A DNA stretch of 64,000 bases from Paenibacillus polymyxa. GTDB taxonomy: Bacteria > Bacillota > Bacilli > Paenibacillales > Paenibacillaceae. Made by a program: the position numbers and the translations under genes. The DNA lies in NCBI RefSeq assembly GCF_015710975.1, contig NZ_CP049783.1, positions 3,014,001 through 3,078,000 of the forward strand. The letters are read 5' to 3'. This document shows positions 46,617-53,596 of this stretch, one piece after another (position 1 is the stretch's first letter; each line of letters begins with the position of its first letter). Under the pieces are notes generated by a model. It was not told the origin of the DNA, did no database searches, and saw only the letters and a list, made by a program, of their open reading frames with translations.

Positions 46617-47404
46617 GTCTGACGAGCATCATTATTCCGACTTATAATGGCCTGCATTTATTAAAACCGTGTATCGAGGCGATTCGAACACATACCATAG
46701 ATGCACCGTATGAAATTATTGTTGTGGACAACGCTTCGAATGACGGGACGGATGATTTTTGCGCATCTGAGCGGCTAATTAGCATACGTCTTCCTGAAAA
46801 CAGGGGCTTTCCGGCAGCTTGTAACAGAGGAATTCGTCTGGCTTCGGGTGACCAATTCGTCATTTTAAACAATGATGTGACGGTTACACGGGGATGGCTA
46901 TCGAATATGTTGGCTGCTTTGCATAGTGAAAGCACAGTGGGATTGGTGGGACCGGTGACGAATTACGTCAGCGGTATTCAGCAGATTCACGGAATAGAAG
47001 GAGATATGGCCAGCTGTCTGAGGTATGCGGAGCAGAATAATGCAAGTAATCCCTCCAGATGGCAAGAGGTCAAGCGGTTGGTCGGGTTTTGCCTGTTATT
47101 CCGGCGTGAGCTGATGGAACGGATCGGATTGCTGGATGAACGGTTCAGCCCCGGACATTATGAGGATGACGACTATTGTCTGCGTGCACGCGTGCATGGC
47201 TACAAGCTGCTAATGTGCAATGACTGTTTTGTCTATCACCAGGGAAATGCGAGCTTTTCGCGCTCGGAATCTTCCTGGCTCAAAGAGCTGATCGAGCGGA
47301 ATTATCGATTATTTATAGAAAAATGGAGCGTAGATCCCAGAGTGTTTATCGAAACGGGAATCCCATGCACTGAACATGCTGTCGAAGGAGGAAGGAAGAT
47401 ATGA
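46613..47404 (+). CDS. GT2-family glycosyltransferase
   Basis: A 263-residue GT-A enzyme of the rhamnosyltransferase-like group. TSIIIPTYNGLHLLKPCIEAI, IIVVDNASNDGTDDF, ILNNDVTVTRGWLSNML (NND metal site), GPVTNYVSG and GLLDERFSPGHYEDDDYCLRARVHGYKL are the standard blocks, with the ED acid pair in YEDDDY. Its ATG overlaps the preceding stop and its stop overlaps the next start. It lacks the basic N-terminal extension of its two upstream neighbours. Confidence 0.88.
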   Translation: MSLTSIIIPTYNGLHLLKPCIEAIRTHTIDAPYEIIVVDNASNDGTDDFCASERLISIRLPENRGFPAACNRGIRLASGDQFVILNNDVTVTRGWLSNMLAALHSESTVGLVGPVTNYVSGIQQIHGIEGDMASCLRYAEQNNASNPSRWQEVKRLVGFCLLFRRELMERIGLLDERFSPGHYEDDDYCLRARVHGYKLLMCNDCFVYHQGNASFSRSESSWLKELIERNYRLFIEKWSVDPRVFIETGIPCTEHAVEGGRKI

Positions 47405-48132
47405 AAGGGGTTATTCTCGCAGGAGGAACCGGGTCGCGCCTTCATCCGTTGACTACATTACTCAACAAGCATCTGCTTCCGGTCGGCAAGTATCCGATGA
47501 TCGTATATGGTATTGAAAGGCTGCGACAAGCGGGGATTACCGATATGCTCATTATTATTGGTAAACAATCGGCCGGACTGTACACTGATTTTTTAGGCAG
47601 CGGCAGTAATTATGGTGTCCAATTGACATACCGGATTCAAGAAAAAGCGGGCGGCATTGCGGAAGCACTCGATTTGGCAAGAAGCTACATGCAGTCAGAG
47701 GAGAAGTTCACTGTTTTATTAGGTGATAATTTGTTCAAGGAAGACTTGGGACCTGTCATCGAACGCTTCAAACAACAGCCACCGGGGAGTGCCAGAGTCT
47801 TGCTGAAAAAGGTGGCAGATGCCCGTCGTTACGGGGTACCCGTGTTTGATCCCGAGCGCCCAGAGAGCATTACGCGGATTGAAGAGAAGCCGCAGCATCC
47901 CCAGTCCAAATATTGCGTTACGGGTATCTATATGTACGATACTGCCGTATTCGATAAGATCCGGGAAATAACGCCTTCAGCACGTGGTGAGCTTGAGATC
48001 ACCGATGTTAATAACTGTTATGCTGCTGAAGGCAAGCTGGAATATGATATTTTACGGCGCTACTGGAGCGACGCAGGAACCTTCGATTCCCTTCAGGAAG
48101 CTGGAGTGAAAATGAAGGGACTTCTACCTTGA
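47401..48132 (+). CDS. RmlA/SpsI-like sugar-1-phosphate nucleotidyltransferase
   Basis: Probably makes an NDP-sugar (dTDP-glucose in SpsI and RmlA) from a sugar-1-phosphate. It has 243 residues, close to B. subtilis SpsI of the spore polysaccharide operon and shorter than E. coli RmlA. GVILAGGTGSRLHPLT is the nucleotide-binding signature, and LLGDNLFKEDL, RIEEKPQHPQSKYCVTGIYMYD and RYWSDAGTFDSL are family blocks. No rmlB, C or D homologues for dTDP-rhamnose lie in the window, so the final sugar is open. ATGA overlap with the preceding gene. Confidence 0.87.
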   Translation: MKGVILAGGTGSRLHPLTTLLNKHLLPVGKYPMIVYGIERLRQAGITDMLIIIGKQSAGLYTDFLGSGSNYGVQLTYRIQEKAGGIAEALDLARSYMQSEEKFTVLLGDNLFKEDLGPVIERFKQQPPGSARVLLKKVADARRYGVPVFDPERPESITRIEEKPQHPQSKYCVTGIYMYDTAVFDKIREITPSARGELEITDVNNCYAAEGKLEYDILRRYWSDAGTFDSLQEAGVKMKGLLP

Positions 48133-48143
48133 TTTCAATGAAA

Positions 48144-48172
48144 CACCATCCAGCCGGGCCAGGCATATAGTA
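48144..48172 (+). promoter_or_regulatory. SigK-like promoter within the glycan locus
   Basis: CACC (AC at 48145-48146), a 16-base spacer, then CATATAGTA (48164-48172), a full CATAnnnTA match, 32 bases before the next start codon. Confidence 0.6.
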
Positions 48173-48204
48173 TAGGCATAATGCCACCCGGAGGAGTGAA
48201 CGGC

Positions 48205-49215
48205 ATGAAACGCCTGAGTACGCAAAGGAAACACAGCAAACGGCTCGGAAAGAAGGGCTATTGGTCAGGATATAACAGGGGCCAGGAGCAAGGCAGGAAG
48301 TTGGGGCAGGCTTCGTTCGGCAAGATTTTTGAAGGCGTAAGTATTATCATTGTGTCCTGCAATCAGCTTCAACAGCTCCGTGCTTGCATTCATCATATTG
48401 AGGAGAATACGAGCCATCCTCACGAAATTATTGTAGTGGACTGCGGCTCGACGGACGGGACACCTACCTATTTGCTCCGTAAAAGCATCGCTGTACGCTA
48501 TGCGCTGCTAACAAAGGATGTTCAGATGATCGGCAGTCTGAATCAGGGACTGATGATGGCCAAAGGTACAACTATTGTTGTACTGGACCCAAACTCGATG
48601 GTGACTCCTGGCTGGCTGGACCGGTTGATGGGCTGTTTATACAGCGATTCGCGTATGGGAGTTGTCGGCCCTGTAACGAATGGTCCATTCGGAGAACAGC
48701 AGATTGAGGTTCCTGATATGAATGAAAATGAAGTACGTCCATTTGCCACGGCCCATAATATTCCCAACCCGGATGCATGGCGAGAGAATGAAAGCCTGGC
48801 CGCATTTTGTCTACTACTGCGCAGAGACACTTTGGTAAAGACGGGATATTGGGACGAAGGATGCCACAGTATTGAGGAAGCCTATGCAGATTGGCTGCTG
48901 CGTGTACGCTTGTTGGGGATACGTATGGCAATTGCCGGAGATGCGTTTATCCATTTTGCAGAAAGTGATCGGGATACGGTTTATGGTTTTCCTCAAACGG
49001 CCGAAAGCATCGGTTCAACGGAGGAAAGGAGCCGGAACCGATCCTTTTTTGTCCAAAAGTGGGGGACGCGGATAAGCTGTTCCACGACCCGGAATTTGGA
49101 ACAGCAGAGCCGCACGGCCAAGGATTATCAAGTAAGGAAGCCCACTTATCAGCAGCAAGTTTTTATCCCGTCGGAGCGCTTGTTCAGGGACCTTCCGGTG
49201 CAGTATTTCGGATAG
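48205..49215 (+). CDS. GT2-family glycosyltransferase with N-terminal glycine-tetrad tag; frameshifted 3' end
   Basis: A 336-residue frame with a GT2 catalytic domain: VSIIIVSCNQLQQLRACIHHI, IIVVDCGSTDGTP, VLDPNSMVTPGWLDRL and GPVTNGPFGEQQ. The basic N-terminus leads into GYWSGYNRGQEQGRKLG with glycine at 18, 22, 26, 30 and 34. After FFVQKWG the frame drifts into RISCSTTRN and soon stops, whereas the other frame continues as GDADKLFHDPEFG. One extra G in the GGGGG run at 49060-49064 would join them into a 487-residue protein ending at 49667. ATG 48205 follows GGAGGAG. Confidence 0.8.
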   Translation: MKRLSTQRKHSKRLGKKGYWSGYNRGQEQGRKLGQASFGKIFEGVSIIIVSCNQLQQLRACIHHIEENTSHPHEIIVVDCGSTDGTPTYLLRKSIAVRYALLTKDVQMIGSLNQGLMMAKGTTIVVLDPNSMVTPGWLDRLMGCLYSDSRMGVVGPVTNGPFGEQQIEVPDMNENEVRPFATAHNIPNPDAWRENESLAAFCLLLRRDTLVKTGYWDEGCHSIEEAYADWLLRVRLLGIRMAIAGDAFIHFAESDRDTVYGFPQTAESIGSTEERSRNRSFFVQKWGTRISCSTTRNLEQQSRTAKDYQVRKPTYQQQVFIPSERLFRDLPVQYFG

Positions 49216-49667
49216 AGCCGGGAAGTAGACGGCGGCTGCATGGAGCCAGTGATGCGGGAGATAAACATGTGCGTCTCGTTAGAGTGTCTCAGCTTGATTT
49301 GTTGGCGCTTCCCTTGGTAGGTGAGCCGGAGGCGACAGTCTCCGGCAGCGCTGACGCCCCCCCTGTAGCTGTGGCGCCTGAGGAACCCTTGCCCGTGCTG
49401 GCGGCTCCTGAGCTGGGGAACATGTCCATGTTGCCCACACTTCATATCCCGGCTCAACGCAAACGGTGGATTGAGTTACTGTATGCTGAAGGTGGGCAAC
49501 TGTACCAAATCGGCAACGGCTGGAAAAGACCGTTCCTTACCCTCTACGCTGTGATGAGCTGGCGGGCTGAGGACTATCCAATTCAGTTTTTGTCCTCCGA
49601 AGAATTGTCGGCATTGCCGGAGAAGCAGCCTATTATTGCTCCACCAGTGTTGCAAGGGCATTTATGA
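49059..49667 (+). CDS. Probable C-terminal continuation of the preceding glycosyltransferase (out of frame)
   Basis: This frame overlaps the preceding one by 157 bases and has no RBS at its nominal GTG start, so I read it as the displaced C-terminus of that protein. After DADKLFHDPEFGTAEPHGQG it holds two similar beta-like segments: VGALVQGPSGAVFRIEPGSRRRL and LLYAEGGQLYQIGNGWKRPF, each followed by an LS..L.ALP-type end, separated by a Pro/Ala/Glu-rich linker. These segments resemble small surface-binding repeats but I cannot name the family. If it is translated on its own, the start codon is uncertain. Confidence 0.65.
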   Translation: MGDADKLFHDPEFGTAEPHGQGLSSKEAHLSAASFYPVGALVQGPSGAVFRIEPGSRRRLHGASDAGDKHVRLVRVSQLDLLALPLVGEPEATVSGSADAPPVAVAPEEPLPVLAAPELGNMSMLPTLHIPAQRKRWIELLYAEGGQLYQIGNGWKRPFLTLYAVMSWRAEDYPIQFLSSEELSALPEKQPIIAPPVLQGHL

Positions 49668-49785
49668 TGATCGAATAGGCTTTTTTAGGCGGAACCGACT
49701 ACTCGCTGCGGCATACGCTGTAGTAGCGGAAAGCCCGTAGGTATTTCGTGCGTTCCGCACGGCGGAACACATAAAGGAGGGGCTT

Positions 49786-50073
49786 ATGCATAACGAGTTA
49801 GATGATTTGCTGATCCATATTTCGCACTCGCAGCAGCAGATGTCTAGGCTGTTGGATGCGGAACGGCAGGTGGTCGTGCGCATGGCACAGATCATACATG
49901 AACTGCCGGATGAGGAGCCGCGTTTTGATGGAATTCCGGGCATTATTGATAGCTCGGGACAAGTAAACAAAAGCATTGTTGCCTATTTGAACGGTATTGC
50001 CGACCTTCAGGAAGCAATGGCTGAAATGCTCGTTCGTGTCGTGAAGGAGACGGCATACTCGGAAGAGGAGTAG
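49786..50073 (+). CDS. Small helical protein 1 of three paralogues (unknown function)
   Basis: A 95-residue, acidic, all-helical-looking protein with no recognised domain. The first helix has ISHSQQQMSRLLDAE and the second VAYLNGIADLQEAMAEML. The same two-part pattern, S-Q-x2-(M/V)-x-R-(L/M)-L then L-(N/E)-x-(I/L)-x-x-L-Q, occurs in the next two genes. AAGGAGGGG is eight bases before the ATG. A 29-base gap separates it from the second paralogue. Confidence 0.75.
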   Translation: MHNELDDLLIHISHSQQQMSRLLDAERQVVVRMAQIIHELPDEEPRFDGIPGIIDSSGQVNKSIVAYLNGIADLQEAMAEMLVRVVKETAYSEEE

Positions 50074-50102
50074 TGTAACAATCGAGGGTAGGGAGTGAAC
50101 AC

Positions 50103-50435
50103 ATGAGTAGGGAAAAAGCAATGATTCACATGTTGGACGCAGCCTCCAAGATGCAGCGGAATGTGTCTATGATCCTGGAGGCCAAGGCGGTCGAAGCAGA
50201 AAAAATGCGTAATTGGACGCTGAACCATCTGGCGCCTCACGCATTTGACACCGATGAAGAGCAGCTGGGGCGGCCTTTGGAAATTCACGAGCAGATGGTG
50301 GAAATGCTGGAGGGATTAACCCGGCTTCAGACTGGACTATGTAGCAATCTCAAAGCATTGCTTGACCAGGATGAGCAGCAGGGTGGCGGAATGGAAGGGA
50401 TGATGGGAGGCATGGGCTCGGGGGATATGAACTAA
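50103..50435 (+). CDS. Small helical protein 2 of three paralogues (unknown function)
   Basis: A 110-residue protein. Helix one includes MLDAASKMQRNVSMILEAKA and helix two HEQMVEMLEGLTRLQTGLCSNL, matching its neighbours in layout. The C-terminus is a Gly/Met-rich tail (GGGMEGMMGGMGSGDMN) absent from the other two. TAGGGAG precedes the ATG. The stop overlaps the next start in TAATG. Confidence 0.75.
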   Translation: MSREKAMIHMLDAASKMQRNVSMILEAKAVEAEKMRNWTLNHLAPHAFDTDEEQLGRPLEIHEQMVEMLEGLTRLQTGLCSNLKALLDQDEQQGGGMEGMMGGMGSGDMN

Positions 50436-50785
50436 TGAGCATGAGGCGTGAACGTGAGATTAAGCTGGATATGATGGAGTCTATTGCTGCCAGCCAGCAC
50501 GCCGTTGCCCGGATGCTGACCAGTCTTGCGGACTTGACGCCCCATGCGGATATGTCGGCTCCCCGTCTGGAAGAGACCATCCGTATACTCAGCAACTATC
50601 AGGGAGAAATCACGAAAATGTTGGCAGGTATTCCTTTAAGAAGACAGGTATATGGGAAACCGACGAAGCCGTGGCTCCATGTGCCTGTTCAAAAAAATGA
50701 AACCCAGACGAGAAAGCAAAGGAGGAATGAAAATGAGTACAAGATGGGAACGCACTACTCGAGACAAAGCGCGCAAACGACGTAA
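50435..50785 (+). CDS. Small helical protein 3 of three paralogues, basic tail (unknown function)
   Basis: A 116-residue protein. Helix one is SIAASQHAVARMLTSLADL and helix two LEETIRILSNYQGEITKMLAG, as in the two preceding genes. The last 45 residues are basic (IPLRRQVYGKPTKPW ... NETQTRKQRRNENEYK). Its start shares one base with the preceding stop, and its 3' end overlaps the next gene by 53 bases in another frame. Confidence 0.72.
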   Translation: MSMRREREIKLDMMESIAASQHAVARMLTSLADLTPHADMSAPRLEETIRILSNYQGEITKMLAGIPLRRQVYGKPTKPWLHVPVQKNETQTRKQRRNENEYKMGTHYSRQSAQTT

Positions 50786-51092
50786 AGATGCCCGGCGTTC
50801 TAGCATTCGTAGGTTAAAACGGAGAAGAAGACGTCTGCTTGCTCTTAGACGCCGTAAAAGGGGGCTTCATTCAGTACGTAGAAGACGTTCTCTTCTGCGG
50901 CGGCGGAAAAAACCTCAAGCTAATCCAGCCGCAGCTCCTTCTGCGGAGAACCCACAGCCCGCTCCTGTTGTATTGGAGCATGACCCGCAGGCATTCCAGC
51001 AGGGATATGATGCTGCTTACAATGAGGGTTTCAATTCAGGCTTTGCCAAAGGTTATGAAGATGGCCACCAGGTCGCTTACAAGGCACAGTAA
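50733..51092 (+). CDS. Arg-rich protein with C-terminal glycine-tetrad tag
   Basis: I do not recognise this 119-residue protein. Residues 1-60 are extremely basic (RKRRKDARRSSIRRLKRRRR, RRRSLLRRRKK); residues 61-85 are a Pro/Ala linker (NPAAAPSAENPQPAP); residues 91-111 are GYDAAYNEGFNSGFAKGYED plus Gly, with Gly or Ala every fourth residue. The basic part could bind a polyanion such as teichuronic-like polymer or nucleic acid, and the tag matches those of neighbouring glycosyltransferases. ATG 50733 follows AAAGGAGG; the longer frame to 50652 has no RBS. A terminator hairpin follows. Confidence 0.72.
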   Translation: MSTRWERTTRDKARKRRKDARRSSIRRLKRRRRRLLALRRRKRGLHSVRRRRSLLRRRKKPQANPAAAPSAENPQPAPVVLEHDPQAFQQGYDAAYNEGFNSGFAKGYEDGHQVAYKAQ

Positions 51093-51117
51093 ACTATGAA
51101 AATCATCTATTACGGTT

Positions 51118-51151
51118 AACCCCCCGAAGCCTAGCAGCTTCGGGGTTATTT
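51118..51151 (+). terminator. Terminator after the Arg-rich gene
   Basis: AACCCCcCGAAGC pairs with GCTTCGGGGTT around CTAGCA (one bulge), followed by a short ATTT. Confidence 0.65.
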
Positions 51152-51274
51152 GCGTTTCGGTAGTTGGACGGGCAAACGCCAATTTTGTCCGGGCAGTGGC
51201 AGTCGTCCATGATGCGTTTGACCCCTGTGCATATAGTTTAGGAGTGACAGAAGTTTATCCTACAACAGGACAGG

Positions 51275-52366
51275 GTGAAGGATGTGAATGATCAACGAAG
51301 CGGAAATGAACGCGAAGCACACCGATGCGGCTATCGGGAAGGGCGCAGAATGGGCGGTTGCACGGCTGCTCTGTCACAGGTCGTGGCAATACAACCTGCT
51401 GTTCGCCAGTTGAAAGTGTTGTATATTCCGCAAGGTTTCGCAGCTATAGACACAGGTGTGCAAGAAGCATTGAGCCAAATATGCAGCTCGTGCGCCATTG
51501 GTACTCCTGCCACGATGCTGGCTGACGCTGAGGCTCACCGTCCAGACCTCTTATTGGTCATGAACGGGCTGCATGTTTTTCCAGCGGATCATCTGGAACA
51601 GGTACAACAAATACGAGCCATGGGCATTCGGACGGCCATATGGTTTGTAGATGATCCCTACTTTACGGAGGATACGGCGTTGATCTGTCAATCCTACGAT
51701 GTCGTTTTTACGCATGAAATTTCTTGTCTGCCGTTTTATCGGGATCAAGGAGTAACGAGGGTCCACTATATGCCGCTTGCTGTGTCAGCCCGTATCTTTT
51801 ATCCACGTCGGGTAGAGCGTGAGCATCAGCATGATATTTGCTTCATTGGGAATGCCTTCTGGAACCGTGTGAAGCTGTTTGACTACCTTGCTCCCTTCTT
51901 GGCGGATAAAAGAGTGCTGATCGTAGGTGGGCACTGGGATCGGCTAACCCGGCGGGATGTGCTGGAACGCTTTATCCGTCCGGGTTTTATGGAACCGGAA
52001 GAGACCGCTCAATACTATAACGGCTCCAAAATTGTTATCAATATGCACCGCCCGACAGACCCCGGACTGGATAATCGGAATACACACCAGTTGTCAGCGG
52101 AGTCCATCAATCCTCGGACATACGAAATTTCTGCTTGCGGAACGCTTCAAATGACGGATGTGCGGAAGGATCTGAGCCGTTATTACCAACCAGGCTATGA
52201 CATTGAGACCTTCTCGGGAGCAGAGGAATTGAAAGTGAAGCTGGACTACTATCTCAAGCATGACTGGGAACGCGAACGCATAGCCTGGCGCGCACTGCAC
52301 ACAACCATGCAAAAGCATAGGTACTCGAATCGTATGGAAGAATTGCTGGACAAGGCGATGGCCTAA
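51275..52366 (+). CDS. CgeB-like glycosyltransferase 1 with N-terminal glycine tag
   Basis: A 363-residue protein of the CgeB/spore maturation family, related to GT-B glycosyltransferases. After an N-terminal GYREGRRMGG tag come VLYIPQGFAAIDTG, the aspartate segment AIWFVDDPYFTED, CFIGNAFWNRVKLFDYL, YNGSKIVINMHR and the C-terminal donor-binding INPRTYEISACGTLQMTDVRKDL. In B. subtilis cgeB helps mature the outermost spore layer, and these proteins likely add sugars to the spore crust. The start is GTG 51275 or 51284; the RBS is poor. It is paralogous to the next gene. Confidence 0.8.
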   Translation: MKDVNDQRSGNEREAHRCGYREGRRMGGCTAALSQVVAIQPAVRQLKVLYIPQGFAAIDTGVQEALSQICSSCAIGTPATMLADAEAHRPDLLLVMNGLHVFPADHLEQVQQIRAMGIRTAIWFVDDPYFTEDTALICQSYDVVFTHEISCLPFYRDQGVTRVHYMPLAVSARIFYPRRVEREHQHDICFIGNAFWNRVKLFDYLAPFLADKRVLIVGGHWDRLTRRDVLERFIRPGFMEPEETAQYYNGSKIVINMHRPTDPGLDNRNTHQLSAESINPRTYEISACGTLQMTDVRKDLSRYYQPGYDIETFSGAEELKVKLDYYLKHDWERERIAWRALHTTMQKHRYSNRMEELLDKAMA

Positions 52367-52399
52367 AGTAAACACCATAAACAGTGAGGAGTGAAAGTG

Positions 52400-53533
52400 A
52401 TGACGATATCTACGACAGGACCGTATGACCCAGCTGTTCACCAGACGGCGGCGGCCTCCTGGGAGAAGGGGAGAGCTGCGGGACTCCATGACGGATACGA
52501 CGAGGGATACCTGCGCGGACGTGCTAACGCGATTATGTCGCGAACCAAAGCAACGTTCCCTTCTCGACAGATCCATGTACTGTATGTCGTCTCGGGCAAA
52601 GGCCTTCCGTATTCTCCGCTGGATGAGGCGGTCATTACCACGTTGCAGAGCATGACGGCTCAGGTTACCGTAACAGACCCGCGCCAGCCGGTAGGAGATA
52701 TTGCCGCTCAGCTTCGTCCGAATCTGATGCTGGCACTGGATGGGATGGATCTACCGTTAGGACAGGTGGCTGCAGTACGCCAGTTGGGCATTCCCACTGC
52801 CATCTGGCTGACGGACGATCCCTATTACACCGATACGACGACCAAAATTGTGACGAATTATGATTATGTGTTCACCTTAGAAATGAACTGTATAGAACTG
52901 TATCGTCAGTTGGGTTGCACGTCTGTGCACTATTTGCCCTTTGGAGCATTTTTGACTCACTATTTCCCACTCAGCTCGCCTGCTTCAGTCCGGCGTGAGA
53001 TTGGATTTACAGGTTCAGCCTACTGGAATCGCATCTATTTTTTCAATCCGATTATGCCGCAGCTCATGGCTCGTAACATTAAAATCAACGGAATCTGGTG
53101 GGATCGTCTCCCGGATTATCAGTCGTATGGTGACAAAATTGAGCTGGGACGCTGGATGTCTCCGGCTGAGACAAATGATACGTATAACGGCAGCAAAATC
53201 GTAATTAATCTTCATCGTTCCCACCAGGATGATTCAGTGAACAACAACTCACTGAAAATTCCGGGGGTTTCGCCAAATCCTCGTACGTTTGAAATTTCCG
53301 CTAGTGGCACGTTGCAACTGACGGATACAAGAGACGATCTGGCTCGTTTTTACAAGCCAGGCGAAGAGATTGAAACTTACAGTTCTCAGCAGGAACTGCT
53401 GGAGAAGGTTGAGTTTTATTTAACGCATGAAAAGGAGCGCCGTGAGATTGCTCTGCGTGCGCTGGAACGAACCCTGCGGGAGCACACGTATGGTCACCGG
53501 ATTGACCAACTGCTATCGGTCATATTCCCATAA
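52400..53533 (+). CDS. CgeB-like glycosyltransferase 2 with N-terminal glycine-tetrad tag
   Basis: A 377-residue paralogue of the preceding protein. The tag GRAAGLHDGYDEGYLRG has glycine at 24, 28, 32, 36 and 40. The body repeats the CgeB blocks: HVLYVVSGKGLPYSPLD, AIWLTDDPYYTDTT, IGFTGSAYWNRIYFFN, YNGSKIVINLHRSHQDD and SPNPRTFEISASGTLQLTDTRDDL. GAGGAG precedes ATG 52400. The two genes are 33 bases apart and together with the next GT4 gene make a coherent unit. Confidence 0.82.
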   Translation: MTISTTGPYDPAVHQTAAASWEKGRAAGLHDGYDEGYLRGRANAIMSRTKATFPSRQIHVLYVVSGKGLPYSPLDEAVITTLQSMTAQVTVTDPRQPVGDIAAQLRPNLMLALDGMDLPLGQVAAVRQLGIPTAIWLTDDPYYTDTTTKIVTNYDYVFTLEMNCIELYRQLGCTSVHYLPFGAFLTHYFPLSSPASVRREIGFTGSAYWNRIYFFNPIMPQLMARNIKINGIWWDRLPDYQSYGDKIELGRWMSPAETNDTYNGSKIVINLHRSHQDDSVNNNSLKIPGVSPNPRTFEISASGTLQLTDTRDDLARFYKPGEEIETYSSQQELLEKVEFYLTHEKERREIALRALERTLREHTYGHRIDQLLSVIFP

Positions 53534-53596
53534 GGCCATTCACACACGTCCGATGGTTGTTATTTTTAAAGGAGGTGAACTCCGATCAAGCCGAAA

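Noticed and set aside
51230..51240. CATATAGTTTA as a SigK -10 before the first CgeB-like gene
   Set aside because: Last two bases of CATAnnnTA are not met and there is no AC box at the proper distance; left as too weak although the neighbouring 48164 box is similar.
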